Numbered from the stretch's first letter, positions 1 to 7,577 are shown. The stretch: 9,376 nucleotides of DNA from Anaerolineae bacterium (GCA_020848665.1 JADLHR010000294.1:1-9376); one strand, 5' to 3'. Made by a program: numbers and translations. The notes: generated from the sequence alone by a model not told the origin.

Positions 1-1377
1 CCGCCGGTACTGTCCCCGCTGCAAATTGAGCAGCGCCCGCTGAATACGCACATCGATCAGCCCGGCGCTATCCTGTTGTTCTTCAAAGCCAAGCTCGGCG
101 TGATCAAGCTTGACCTCAGCCTCAGCGTACTCATAGCGATCGGTATGGATCAGCGCGCAGGCGTACGCCAGGCGCGGGGCAGTTATCGACGCTGCGTCAA
201 GGTCCGCCCCCCATCGCATAAGCGATTCGGTCTTCCCCTGGGCAAAGAAGGACGCGGCCACGCGATCGGCGAGAGCGCCCGCTCGCTCCGGTAATTCCGC
301 GTCCATAAAGTGCTCGAACGCGTCTTCAAGACTACCCGTCTCTTCAAACCAGCGCGCCGCCTTGACGTGCAGATTGTAGTACAGCTCCGGCGACTGCTTT
401 TTGAGCTGTTCCTGGAGAAAATTGCGAAAGAGAGTGTGGTAGAACAGCCCATCGGGCGCCTTCGACAAAAACAGGTTCCGGATCTGCGTTTCGGCCAGCC
501 ACTCCGCCGCCGACGACAGCCCCAGAGCGTTCGTGCACAACTCTGGCGTAAGCCGGCGCAAAGAGGATGAAGCCAGCAAGAAATCACGCAGCGGAGGCGG
601 CTGCGCCTGGAGCATGGAATTCGCCAGCGCATCAAAAAGAGCTTCTGGCCCCTCACCACCCTCCAGCATGGCGCGCTCAAGCTCGGCTGGCAGCGGCTGA
701 AGCGCGAGCGCGATTCCGGCAGCCCAGCCCTCGAGACGGTTGACCAGCTTGTGTACCTCAGAAATCGAGGGGGCCGACGCTTGCGTCTCGTGCGCCAGAA
801 AATAGACTTCGTGCGGCGTCAGGCGCAACTGCTCCTGACCGATCGCCTGGACCTCACGCCGCGCGATCATCTCCGCCAGTGGCAAGTCAGGCAGCATCCG
901 GCTGATGATTATCAGGTGAACCTGGCGCGGCAGCCGCGCGACCAGCTCGCGCAGCCAGATTTCCGCCGACGAAGAACCGGCGATCTTCTGCACGTCGTCG
1001 AGCAGGTAGATCGCATCGCCAGCAACGTTTTCACGCAGGTAGTCGGTGATCAGCGCGGCCAGCTCGCCCGGCGGATAGGCGTGAGCCGTCGGCAGCCGCC
1101 GGATGCCCGGCGCGATCAACTCAAGCGCCACGAGACAGCGATTGTAAAGATTCGGGAGGTCCCGGTCGCGTTCTTCGACCGTCTGCCAGACAACCGGGCA
1201 CTGCGCCTGGCGCGCAAATTGCGAGGCGAGCGTCGTCTTCCCATACCCTGGCGGCGCGCTAATCAGCGTCAGCTTGTATGTAACCGCTGCCTGAAGCTTC
1301 TCGATCAGCCGGGGCCGGTTGATGATCCCGGAGGCATAGGGTACTGGCGTGTTGTCTTGGAGCGTCATAGATGGCAT
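1..1377 (-). CDS. MalT-like STAND ATPase transcriptional regulator, N-terminal part (cut by left edge)
   Basis: The 459 visible codons are open to the window edge. Residues 41-49 (APPGYGKTT) form a Walker A P-loop, 122-130 (AIYLLDDVQ) a Walker B, 155-160 (LIIISR) a sensor-like strand ending in Arg, and 215-226 (LEGWAAGIALAL) the signature that follows the NTPase core in MalT-type proteins. A winged-helix-like stretch (YHTLFRNFLQEQL) lies near residues 313-325, and helical-repeat-like sequence follows from about 335. Family members are usually 800-1000 residues: signal-sensing STAND ATPases whose helical repeats bind an inducer and whose output domain is LuxR-type HTH or BTAD. The output domain would lie outside the window, so the subtype is open. 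Start chosen at ATG 1377; ATG 1368 is in frame and equally possible, as neither has a clear Shine-Dalgarno. The inducer cannot be told from the sequence. The gene lies downstream of the protease operon but has its own candidate promoter. Confidence 0.88.
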   Translation of the reverse strand, partial: MPSMTLQDNTPVPYASGIINRPRLIEKLQAAVTYKLTLISAPPGYGKTTLASQFARQAQCPVVWQTVEERDRDLPNLYNRCLVALELIAPGIRRLPTAHAYPPGELAALITDYLRENVAGDAIYLLDDVQKIAGSSSAEIWLRELVARLPRQVHLIIISRMLPDLPLAEMIARREVQAIGQEQLRLTPHEVYFLAHETQASAPSISEVHKLVNRLEGWAAGIALALQPLPAELERAMLEGGEGPEALFDALANSMLQAQPPPLRDFLLASSSLRRLTPELCTNALGLSSAAEWLAETQIRNLFLSKAPDGLFYHTLFRNFLQEQLKKQSPELYYNLHVKAARWFEETGSLEDAFEHFMDAELPERAGALADRVAASFFAQGKTESLMRWGADLDAASITAPRLAYACALIHTDRYEYAEAEVKLDHAELGFEEQQDSAGLIDVRIQRALLNLQRGQYRR

Positions 1378-1468
1378 GATCAGCCCAAGCTACTGGATCG
1401 GGTGTTGCAGCGCACCGCGAACCCGACCCGCTACGCAGCGCCGATCAGCCTCGCGAAAGCTGCAACCC

Positions 1469-1497
1469 ATTAGAGCACAAGTTGACCCAGACGCCAA
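1469..1497 (-). promoter_or_regulatory. Candidate sigma70-type promoter for the MalT-like gene
   Basis: On the minus strand a -35 box TTGGCG (1492-1497) and a -10 box TCTAAT (1469-1474, one mismatch to TATAAT) are separated by exactly 17 bases. They lie in the 149-base gap between the subtilase stop codon and the MalT-like start, which predicts a leader of about 85 bases. No convincing terminator hairpin is seen after the subtilase, so read-through from the upstream operon is also possible. The call rests on motif matching only. Confidence 0.42.
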
Positions 1498-1526
1498 GCC
1501 AGAGCATCTCCCGACAGCCGAATTCG

Positions 1527-3119
1527 TCAGCCTTGCCGGAGGCTAAGCACCTCCTCCACAGCAGGCATCGGCGTCACCTCGCCCTGTGTCTCATAGACTT
1601 TGCGCAGAGCGTCCTGCGGCGAATAGACTGTGCTGCGCAGCCGCGCAAGGACTCCAGCGATAGCCGGCGCGGCGAAAGAGGTGCCCGCCCAGCGCGCCCA
1701 GCCGTTCTCGTTTTTCGCGCCGTCTGGAAACTCGCCGATATACACGCCGAGCACGCCGCCCTCCGAATCAGCCGCGCCGCTGGCATCTGTATCGCCGCCA
1801 AAAGTGGCGATACCGATACGTGAGGGTTGATCGGCCAAGTTGGAGTACCCCGCCGGAGCGCCATCCACGCCGAGCGCTCCAACGCCGACAACGCTGTCAA
1901 ACGCTGCCGGCTGCCGGGCGAAGGGACGGTTCCCCAAAGAAGCGTCGTTTCCGGCAGCAGCGACGATCAGCACATCGTCATCTTGAAGCAAGTCACAGGT
2001 CCAGCGCAGCGGCCAGCCCATGCGCTCGATGAACCCGGCATCCGCGAACAGCCGCGCCGGGCCGATAGCCGGGTATTGATGGCCGCGCAAGGGCAGGCTG
2101 AGCGTCAGGCTCAGGTTGACAACCAGCGGGCGGGACCGATCGCGCTGCGTGTAAACGCCGTGCAGCCCGCGCGTGATCGTTTCCAGCGTGCCCACCCCAA
2201 AATCGTTGAGCACCCGGATCAGGTGCAGGCTTGCCTGCGGAGCAATCGAATGGATAATCCCGGCGACAAACAGGCCGTGATCGGCCATCCGGTAGCGGTG
2301 ATCGGCAAGCTGAAAACCACTCTCTTCGGAGTTCAGGCACGCGAACAGCGTCCCATCACCGAAACTGACTCGCAGCCGCGCTGAGGGCAATGCGCCAGTC
2401 GGCCCCAGCAGTCCGCGAATCAACGGATGGTCGCCCTGCCAACGACTGAAGGCCCGCTTCAACTCCTCCGGGCCTGGCGCAGTGTCGAGAATCGCGATCT
2501 GGACGCCGTCCCCGGCAGCCGTTGACTGCGCCAGGGCGAGCGGGAGTGCGAACGAAAAGGGCGCACCTGTTGCGTCCGCTCCGGCGGACTGCCACCATGC
2601 GCCGGTTTCGATCTTGGCCGGCACCGGCTGTGCGCCCGGTCCGCCTGTGCCAATGTGGTAGGGCGCGCCAGCAGCCAGCCAGTTCGGCGTCACTGTACGC
2701 AGGACGATCCTGCCCGGTCCCGGCTCGCCTCCCGCTTCCAGACGGCGATCAAGCTCCTCAACCAGTGTGATCAGCTCCGCGTCCGGGAGATCGAGATCGG
2801 CGAAGACGGTCGAGTACACGGCCAGGCGACGATCCGCCTGCGACAGCGCAGCGCGACCGAACAGCGCGCTGAGGGACCGCCGCTTGACCTGCTCAGGTCC
2901 TGACATAACCTCACTCGCTGGTGGGGCGAAGCTCAGCACACGCTCCGTTGAGAAGCGCGCTTTCGCCAGCCGCTCGTCGCCGCGAACAAGCGGATGCGCC
3001 TGCACCGCCTCTACCAGCGCGCCAGGGTCAAGCGGCTCGTCGTGCTCCACCAGAAACAGCAGTTCACCCGGCGCAAAATAAACACTCTCCTGCCCATCAG
3101 AGGAATGACTCTTGATCAT
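1527..3119 (-). CDS. S8 (subtilisin-like) serine protease, cytoplasmic, C-terminal catalytic domain
   Basis: A 530-residue subtilase. The catalytic Asp212 lies in AILDTAPG, His281 in DHGLFVAGII, the oxyanion-hole Asn391 in VAAAGND, and the nucleophile Ser481 in GTSFAAPAIAG. The full triad is present, so the enzyme should be an active endopeptidase. The His motif reads HGLFVAG instead of the usual HGThVAG. The first ~200 residues are not catalytic and resemble no domain I can name; they may be a propeptide, inhibitor-like or targeting domain. There is no signal peptide or membrane segment, so the protein probably acts inside the cell, unlike most secreted subtilases. Start ATG 3119 is favoured because AGGAG sits 6 bases upstream and the gap to the preceding CHAT stop is 32 bases. 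A 73-codon upstream in-frame extension is open but overlaps the CHAT gene and has low-complexity, Arg-rich sequence. It is last in the sigma / zinc-finger / CHAT / subtilase operon; its substrate is unknown. Confidence 0.93.
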   Translation of the reverse strand: MIKSHSSDGQESVYFAPGELLFLVEHDEPLDPGALVEAVQAHPLVRGDERLAKARFSTERVLSFAPPASEVMSGPEQVKRRSLSALFGRAALSQADRRLAVYSTVFADLDLPDAELITLVEELDRRLEAGGEPGPGRIVLRTVTPNWLAAGAPYHIGTGGPGAQPVPAKIETGAWWQSAGADATGAPFSFALPLALAQSTAAGDGVQIAILDTAPGPEELKRAFSRWQGDHPLIRGLLGPTGALPSARLRVSFGDGTLFACLNSEESGFQLADHRYRMADHGLFVAGIIHSIAPQASLHLIRVLNDFGVGTLETITRGLHGVYTQRDRSRPLVVNLSLTLSLPLRGHQYPAIGPARLFADAGFIERMGWPLRWTCDLLQDDDVLIVAAAGNDASLGNRPFARQPAAFDSVVGVGALGVDGAPAGYSNLADQPSRIGIATFGGDTDASGAADSEGGVLGVYIGEFPDGAKNENGWARWAGTSFAAPAIAGVLARLRSTVYSPQDALRKVYETQGEVTPMPAVEEVLSLRQG

Positions 3120-3125
3120 GTCAGG

Positions 3126-3130
3126 CTCCT
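3126..3130 (-). promoter_or_regulatory. Ribosome binding site of the subtilase gene
   Basis: The minus strand reads AGGAG here, 6 bases before ATG 3119. It lies between the CHAT stop codon and the subtilase start and decides against the longer open frame that begins inside the CHAT gene. Confidence 0.75.
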
Positions 3131-3151
3131 GTCTGCCATGCGATCCCGCGA

Positions 3152-5977
3152 TCAGGACAGCGGGCGAGAATCGCCCACCAGTTGGAACGCGCCCCAAAAT
3201 GCAGGATGCACCGCGCCGTCTTCGGCCAGCAGCGCGCGATGCGCAGACTGGACCGCCGCCCCTTTGGACTGTCCGCCGACCAGGGATCGATAGAAATGCT
3301 CCATCCAGCGCGCCGCTATCACATCTGGCACACGCCACAGGCTGGTCAGCAGCGCCCCAGCCCCTGCGTAAAGGAATCCGCGCCCCAACCCGATCAGCTC
3401 GTCGCCGGGCGCGACGGTTGACCGGCCCGTTTCGCAGGCGCTGAGCGTCACCAACTCATACCCCAGGTCGTGCTGAAGCAAATCATCGGTAAAAACCTGC
3501 CCGTCCGCCAGTTCAACATACGAAAGATCGGGCTGATCGAGCCGGTGCTCACCGTGTGCAGCGATATGCAGCACCTGGCGCGGCGCTCGCTCCAGAAGGC
3601 TTCGGCAGGCGGACGCCTCGCGGTACAGCGCGCCACCGAGCAGGCGCTGCACAAGCTCACCTTCATGCGCGGTCTGCGGCAGCGCGCCATCGCGCGAGCA
3701 AGTCAGCACCAAAGCACCTGGCTCACGCCCGACCGGTACGCGGCACAGCAGCCCTGCCGCCGGGAACGTGACGACCTCAGCACGCTCGATCAGATAGTGC
3801 CCCTGTGAATCGACCAGCAAATGAAACGGCAGGTAATGAAGCACGCCAAACGGCACCACGACGAGGCGGCGCGCGGTCGCAAAGCGCTCCATCACCGGGG
3901 CCAACAGCACGTCGTACAGGCGGCTGAGCAACTGGCGACCCAGTTGTGAGAGGCTGCGCGCCGCCAGAGACTCCGGCTCGCTGCGCAGCGCACACGACGC
4001 ATTGAAATAGAATTGCTCGATCATGCGCTCGACAGTATGAAGCGTCGCTGGCAGCCCAGCGACAGTAGCGAAGTGCTGCCCGACGCCAAACACGTACAGA
4101 TCGTCCCCGTCAATGTAGTACTCCACCAGCAGAGTATCTTCGCCCAGCGCCGCCTGGATCATATCCAGGCCAGGCGCAGCGATCGCGCGCACATCATCGC
4201 TCGCCGACAGGTACAGACGCTCCGTCAGGGCGCGCATACGCCGCTCGCGCGCCGCCAGCTCGCGCCGCGCCTGCTCAGGATCGACCCGGCCTTCCGGCTG
4301 GCCGGGGTCCTGATCAGGGAGCGCAGCGCGATAGTACCAGTGATGCTCGGCGCGGAGCTGGTCCAGCTCGTCGAGCAGCGCTCGTGTCGATGGATCAGCC
4401 ACCGGCCAGCGCAGGGTTTCGCGGTTGGCGATGTAGCTCAGCGAAACCTGCGACTTCGCGCGTTCCAGCGCCTCGAAGGCGCGCGCCGGATGCCCCTCAC
4501 GCAGAGAGAGGCGCACAAGCGCGCGCAAGGCGTCTTGCTTGTCTTCCAGAAAACCGGGGCGCAATGTGATCGTCAGACGGCGCTGGACGCGCTCGACCGC
4601 GCAGGCCGCGGCCTGATACTCGCGCGCGGCGCGACCCGGTCTCTTTTCCCGCTCACGCAGGCGGCCCAGCAGAAGATGCGCGCCGTAACGGGGGCCGGGT
4701 AGGCTCAGCTCGCGCGCCGTGGTCAGGGCAGCGCGCGCCGCCTGCTCTGCCTGGGCGGGCCTGTTCGCTGCAAGATGCACCTGCGCCTGCACCAGCCGCG
4801 CTGCCGCGAGGTCGGCCTGCTGGCCGCTGGTCGCGAAAAAAGCCAACGCCGCGTCGAGATCTTCCTGCGCGGCAGCGACATCCCCCTGCTGCCACGCGAT
4901 CCGGGCGCGCCACAGACGGCTCGTCGCCAGCCAGGACTCCGAGCCAAGCGAAACGAACACCTCTTCCGCCGCGTCGAGCGCCGCCAGCGCCGCGTCAAAA
5001 TGGTCCTGTTCGCCTTCGGCCTGGGCCAACAGCAGCAGCGTGCGCGCCATCTCGTAGGCGGCTCCGGCTTCCCGATACGCCGCCACAACGCTGAGCGCCA
5101 GCTCGCGCGCTTCCGGATAGCGGTTCAGCGCCAGATAACAGGCAACCATGTCGCGGCGGGCGGTCGATTCCAGCAGCAAGTGCTCACCCACCTGCGCAAA
5201 CACATCGTGCAGCCGGGCCAGCGCACGCCGGTAGCGGCCCTGCGCCTGCTCGATGTGGGCCATATTCATCTGCGCGACCGCCGCGCCATGCTCCTCGCCC
5301 CGCGCGAGGCAGACGGCGTACGCCCGCTCATGATCGGCCATCGCGCGATCAAGCTCACCCAGATAGGAGTAGGCATAACCGCGATTGGTGTAGAGCGCGC
5401 CAAGATACGCCTGCCCCGCTTCGCCGAGCGTTTCCGCCACCGCAAGCGCAGCCTCGTAGTGGCTCAGCGCCTGCCGGTAATCGCCGAGCAGATCAAAGAC
5501 GATGCCGCTGTTCAGATCAAGGCGTAGCAGAACTTCGTGCGCGCCGCGCGCGATGAACCTGGCGCGCGCTTCGTCTGCATCGCGCAACGCCTCGTCCACA
5601 CATCCCAGGTCGAGGCTGATCAGCAGACGACCGATGCGCGTTCGCCCCCAGCCGACCTCGTCACCAGCGGCGCGGAACAGCGCCCCCGCCTGCTCCAGCA
5701 CCTCCCACGCCGGCTCGATCTGCCCCAGGAATTTAAGCGCGTCGCCGCGCGCCATCAGGCCGAGCGCAGTCTGGCGCGGGTCGTTCCGCCGTTCGCCGAC
5801 CAGCACGATCAGGTTCGCCAGATCAAGCGAGCGGTTGGCGTCGATCCACCAGTGGCGATCCGCCTCGCGTTTCAGATACTCGACGAGCGGATCGGCCACA
5901 GCGTCCGGCAGCGGATCGGCCAGCGTGGCGATTGCATCAGGATCGGCGACAAGGCGACTCAGAAGATCGCCTGTCAT
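3152..5977 (-). CDS. TPR-CHAT protein (caspase-clan cysteine protease with tetratricopeptide repeats)
   Basis: A 941-residue protein. Residues ~70-505 are a run of TPR-like helical hairpins (for example DYRQALSHYEAALAVAE at 166-182 and GELDRAMADHERAYAV at 207-222). A connector follows, with the FLEDKQDA motif near 476 and EALERAKSQ near 502 that normally precede CHAT domains. The CHAT domain occupies roughly 600-941: VVPFGVLHYLPF near 707, catalytic His808 in HIAAHGE, catalytic Cys848 in LSACETG, then GFLYAGAGALLTSLW and the closing HPAFWGAFQLVG. CHAT domains belong to the caspase/separase clan, and both dyad residues are present, so protease activity is expected. No signal peptide or membrane helix is visible, so the protein is probably cytoplasmic. 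The TPR array likely senses or docks a partner. The start ATG 5977 has GGGAG 8 bases upstream. The gene is 41 bases after the zinc-finger gene and 32 before the subtilase, so co-expression is very likely. The substrate is not known. Confidence 0.95.
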   Translation of the reverse strand: MTGDLLSRLVADPDAIATLADPLPDAVADPLVEYLKREADRHWWIDANRSLDLANLIVLVGERRNDPRQTALGLMARGDALKFLGQIEPAWEVLEQAGALFRAAGDEVGWGRTRIGRLLISLDLGCVDEALRDADEARARFIARGAHEVLLRLDLNSGIVFDLLGDYRQALSHYEAALAVAETLGEAGQAYLGALYTNRGYAYSYLGELDRAMADHERAYAVCLARGEEHGAAVAQMNMAHIEQAQGRYRRALARLHDVFAQVGEHLLLESTARRDMVACYLALNRYPEARELALSVVAAYREAGAAYEMARTLLLLAQAEGEQDHFDAALAALDAAEEVFVSLGSESWLATSRLWRARIAWQQGDVAAAQEDLDAALAFFATSGQQADLAAARLVQAQVHLAANRPAQAEQAARAALTTARELSLPGPRYGAHLLLGRLREREKRPGRAAREYQAAACAVERVQRRLTITLRPGFLEDKQDALRALVRLSLREGHPARAFEALERAKSQVSLSYIANRETLRWPVADPSTRALLDELDQLRAEHHWYYRAALPDQDPGQPEGRVDPEQARRELAARERRMRALTERLYLSASDDVRAIAAPGLDMIQAALGEDTLLVEYYIDGDDLYVFGVGQHFATVAGLPATLHTVERMIEQFYFNASCALRSEPESLAARSLSQLGRQLLSRLYDVLLAPVMERFATARRLVVVPFGVLHYLPFHLLVDSQGHYLIERAEVVTFPAAGLLCRVPVGREPGALVLTCSRDGALPQTAHEGELVQRLLGGALYREASACRSLLERAPRQVLHIAAHGEHRLDQPDLSYVELADGQVFTDDLLQHDLGYELVTLSACETGRSTVAPGDELIGLGRGFLYAGAGALLTSLWRVPDVIAARWMEHFYRSLVGGQSKGAAVQSAHRALLAEDGAVHPAFWGAFQLVGDSRPLS

Positions 5978-5985
5978 GCCCCTCG

Positions 5986-5990
5986 CTCCC
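5986..5990 (-). promoter_or_regulatory. Ribosome binding site of the TPR-CHAT gene
   Basis: The minus strand reads GGGAG, 8 bases upstream of ATG 5977, within the 41-base gap after the zinc-finger gene. It supports the annotated start. Confidence 0.6.
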
Positions 5991-6018
5991 AGGCGGCTGA
6001 ATGCCAGTTCATCAGGGA

Positions 6019-6807
6019 TTATTCGGTCAGGCTAATCTGCGGGATAAAAAGAGTCAGGCCGCCTCGCGCGGCAATACGCAGCTCAAACGGTCGCAGCGCG
6101 AAGCCCTCGCACCGAAACGAGCCGAACTGATCGACTTCCGTCATCTGACGCAGCGCGCCGTCCTGCCGGAGCTGAACCAGCGCGCCAATCCAATCGGCCA
6201 GCGCGTCGCCAGCCATTTGCCCTAGCAGAACAGCGCGTCCTGCGCCGGAGTCAGCCTTGAGATACACCGTCATCCCGTCTGCCTCGACGATCGTCGGCTC
6301 GTCGCCGGCGCCGCGCAGCGCCATCGTCGGGCGCCGCATCAGCACCGTGCCAAGCAGCATCTGCGGCAGCAAGCGACGCTGCGGCCCCGGAGATGTTTCG
6401 GGCGCGGGGGCCGTTCCTTCCGGGTTATTGATCAGATATGCGCTCAGTTCCGACAACTCGGCCTGGCACGCCAAACAGCCCGCGACGTGCTCTGCGATTC
6501 GACGCGCATCGCCCTCCGGCAGCAGCCGGAGATGATACTCGCTGAGAGTCTGCGCGGGCGGGCAGTCCCAGCGGCTCAGGTGCCGGAACAACACGGCTTC
6601 GAGGCGGCGTGCGTCCGCGACACGTCCGGCGCAGTCCGGGCACAAGGCCACGTGCTGGATGACGCCTTCTTCAGCAGTCCCATCCAGCACGGCGCTGATC
6701 TCGTCATCTGATAGCGGGGGAGGCAGTTGGCAAGTCATGGCAACGTCGAGGTCCGTTTGGTCGTCCGGCGCTTGATCTGATAAACGCTGAGCAGTGAAGT
6801 TTATCAC
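6019..6807 (-). CDS. Soluble tandem zf-HC2 protein, putative anti-sigma factor with C-terminal beta-sandwich-like domain
   Basis: A 262-residue protein counted from GTG 6807. It carries two zinc-binding anti-sigma (zf-HC2/ZAS) modules with H-x3-C-x2-C signatures: His52-Cys56-Cys59 with Cys26 upstream, and His107-Cys111-Cys114 with Cys82 upstream. Each set could bind one zinc through three Cys and one His. ZAS domains normally clamp an ECF sigma factor, and here the gene directly follows a sigma gene. After a Pro/Gly-rich linker (about 127-145), residues ~190-260 hold alternating strands with VDQFGSFRCEG and FELRIAA. That pattern is seen in carboxypeptidase-regulatory-like or transthyretin-like beta-sandwiches; this part of the call is tentative. 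No transmembrane helix is present, unlike many ZAS anti-sigma factors, so signalling would be cytoplasmic. Two starts are possible: GTG 6807 (15 bases after the sigma stop) or ATG 6738 (84 bases after; it keeps Cys26 as residue 3). Neither has a strong Shine-Dalgarno. Confidence 0.82.
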   Translation of the reverse strand: MINFTAQRLSDQAPDDQTDLDVAMTCQLPPPLSDDEISAVLDGTAEEGVIQHVALCPDCAGRVADARRLEAVLFRHLSRWDCPPAQTLSEYHLRLLPEGDARRIAEHVAGCLACQAELSELSAYLINNPEGTAPAPETSPGPQRRLLPQMLLGTVLMRRPTMALRGAGDEPTIVEADGMTVYLKADSGAGRAVLLGQMAGDALADWIGALVQLRQDGALRQMTEVDQFGSFRCEGFALRPFELRIAARGGLTLFIPQISLTE

Positions 6808-6822
6808 AGTTTTCAGGAAGGG

Positions 6823-7506
6823 TTAGGAGGGGTCAGCGGCGGTGATCCCGGCGTAACGGCGCAGGAGAGGGTCTTTGCGCAGGTTGCGGCGGATACGCTG
6901 GAGCGCGACCGACACTTCGCGCGGCGTCTGCCACCGGTCGGGATACCCGCGCACGATCTGCGCCGGTTTCATGGCCTGGACAAACACGCAGCGCGCCAGT
7001 AGCCGATCGCCGTCGTCGGGCAGCAGGTCGCAGACGTGCGCCCATAATTCAGCGACCTGCATGTCCTCAGCCAGGTCTGCTTCGGCCGCGAACACGCTTT
7101 CGTTGTCCAGATCGGTCATGTGCAGCGCCTGCTCCCTGCGGAGATACTGCGCGATACACGAATGCACACACAGCTTGAGATAGGTCAGCAACTGAGCCAG
7201 CTCGTCAAACCGGGCGAACTTGTCGCCCCGCAGCGCGAAGTAGAAGTTGGTCAGCGCCTGGTTGGCAAAGTACTCGGCGCGCTCGCCGGTTTCGTGAAAA
7301 CGACCATGCTGGTACACCCAGCGCAAAACCTGAGGCTCGTAAATCTGGTAGACCCAGGCGAAGGCCTCGCTTCGACCATCCGCCAGCGCGCGGCGCAGCA
7401 GTTCAAAGCAATGCGCGGTGTCGCGGATCTGGTGGTGGTGGAAGCGAGCGGTGTCCTCGGCGCAGCGCCGGGAGAGATCGTCATTCGAGAGGCTGGAGAG
7501 GTTCAT
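6823..7506 (-). CDS. ECF-like sigma-70 family RNA polymerase sigma factor
   Basis: A 227-residue protein and the first gene of the minus-strand operon. Residues ~45-125 resemble sigma region 2: a helical block with FAWVYQIYEPQVLRWV, then the ALTNFYFAL and KFARFDELAQLLTYLK stretches, matching the core-binding and -10-recognition helices of divergent ECF-type factors. Residues ~155-215 resemble region 4, with an acidic DLLPDDGDRLLARCVFV helix and a basic VALQRIRRNLRKDPLL end fitting a -35-binding helix-turn-helix. No region 1 or 3 is apparent, so it belongs with the small sigma factors, but the sequence is divergent and the subgroup cannot be named. ATG 7506 is chosen; GTG 7512, two codons earlier in frame, is the alternative. 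No strong Shine-Dalgarno is seen before either. The gene directly before a zf-HC2 protein is the usual sigma/anti-sigma order, and self-regulation is likely but not shown. Confidence 0.8.
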   Translation of the reverse strand: MNLSSLSNDDLSRRCAEDTARFHHHQIRDTAHCFELLRRALADGRSEAFAWVYQIYEPQVLRWVYQHGRFHETGERAEYFANQALTNFYFALRGDKFARFDELAQLLTYLKLCVHSCIAQYLRREQALHMTDLDNESVFAAEADLAEDMQVAELWAHVCDLLPDDGDRLLARCVFVQAMKPAQIVRGYPDRWQTPREVSVALQRIRRNLRKDPLLRRYAGITAADPS

Positions 7507-7548
7507 GCGCACACTCTGGCTTCATTCCCATACTCTCAGGACGTGATT

Positions 7549-7577
7549 ATGGTATCAATTATTAGAAGAATGTACAA
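7549..7577 (-). promoter_or_regulatory. Candidate promoter of the sigma / zinc-finger / CHAT / subtilase operon
   Basis: In a conspicuously AT-rich patch, the minus strand has TTGTAC (7572-7577) as a -35 and TACCAT (7549-7554) as a -10, spaced by 17 bases. The predicted transcript start is near 7542, leaving a leader of about 36 bases before ATG 7506. This looks like a housekeeping-type promoter. I saw no typical ECF-type GGAAC -35 motif nearby that would argue for autoregulation. Confidence 0.4.

Noticed and set aside
751..1473. Open frame of 240 codons on the plus strand at the left end
   Set aside because: It is antisense to the MalT-like gene, whose Walker motifs lie on the minus strand. 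Its Arg/Gln-rich translation is typical of a shadow frame.
3120..3338. N-terminal extension of the subtilase by 73 codons
   Set aside because: It would overlap the end of the CHAT gene. A good AGGAG site 6 bases before ATG 3119 supports the shorter form.
4013..5527. Two long plus-strand open frames (4013-4702 and 4775-5527)
   Set aside because: Both are antisense to the TPR-CHAT gene and their Arg-rich translations match no known fold.
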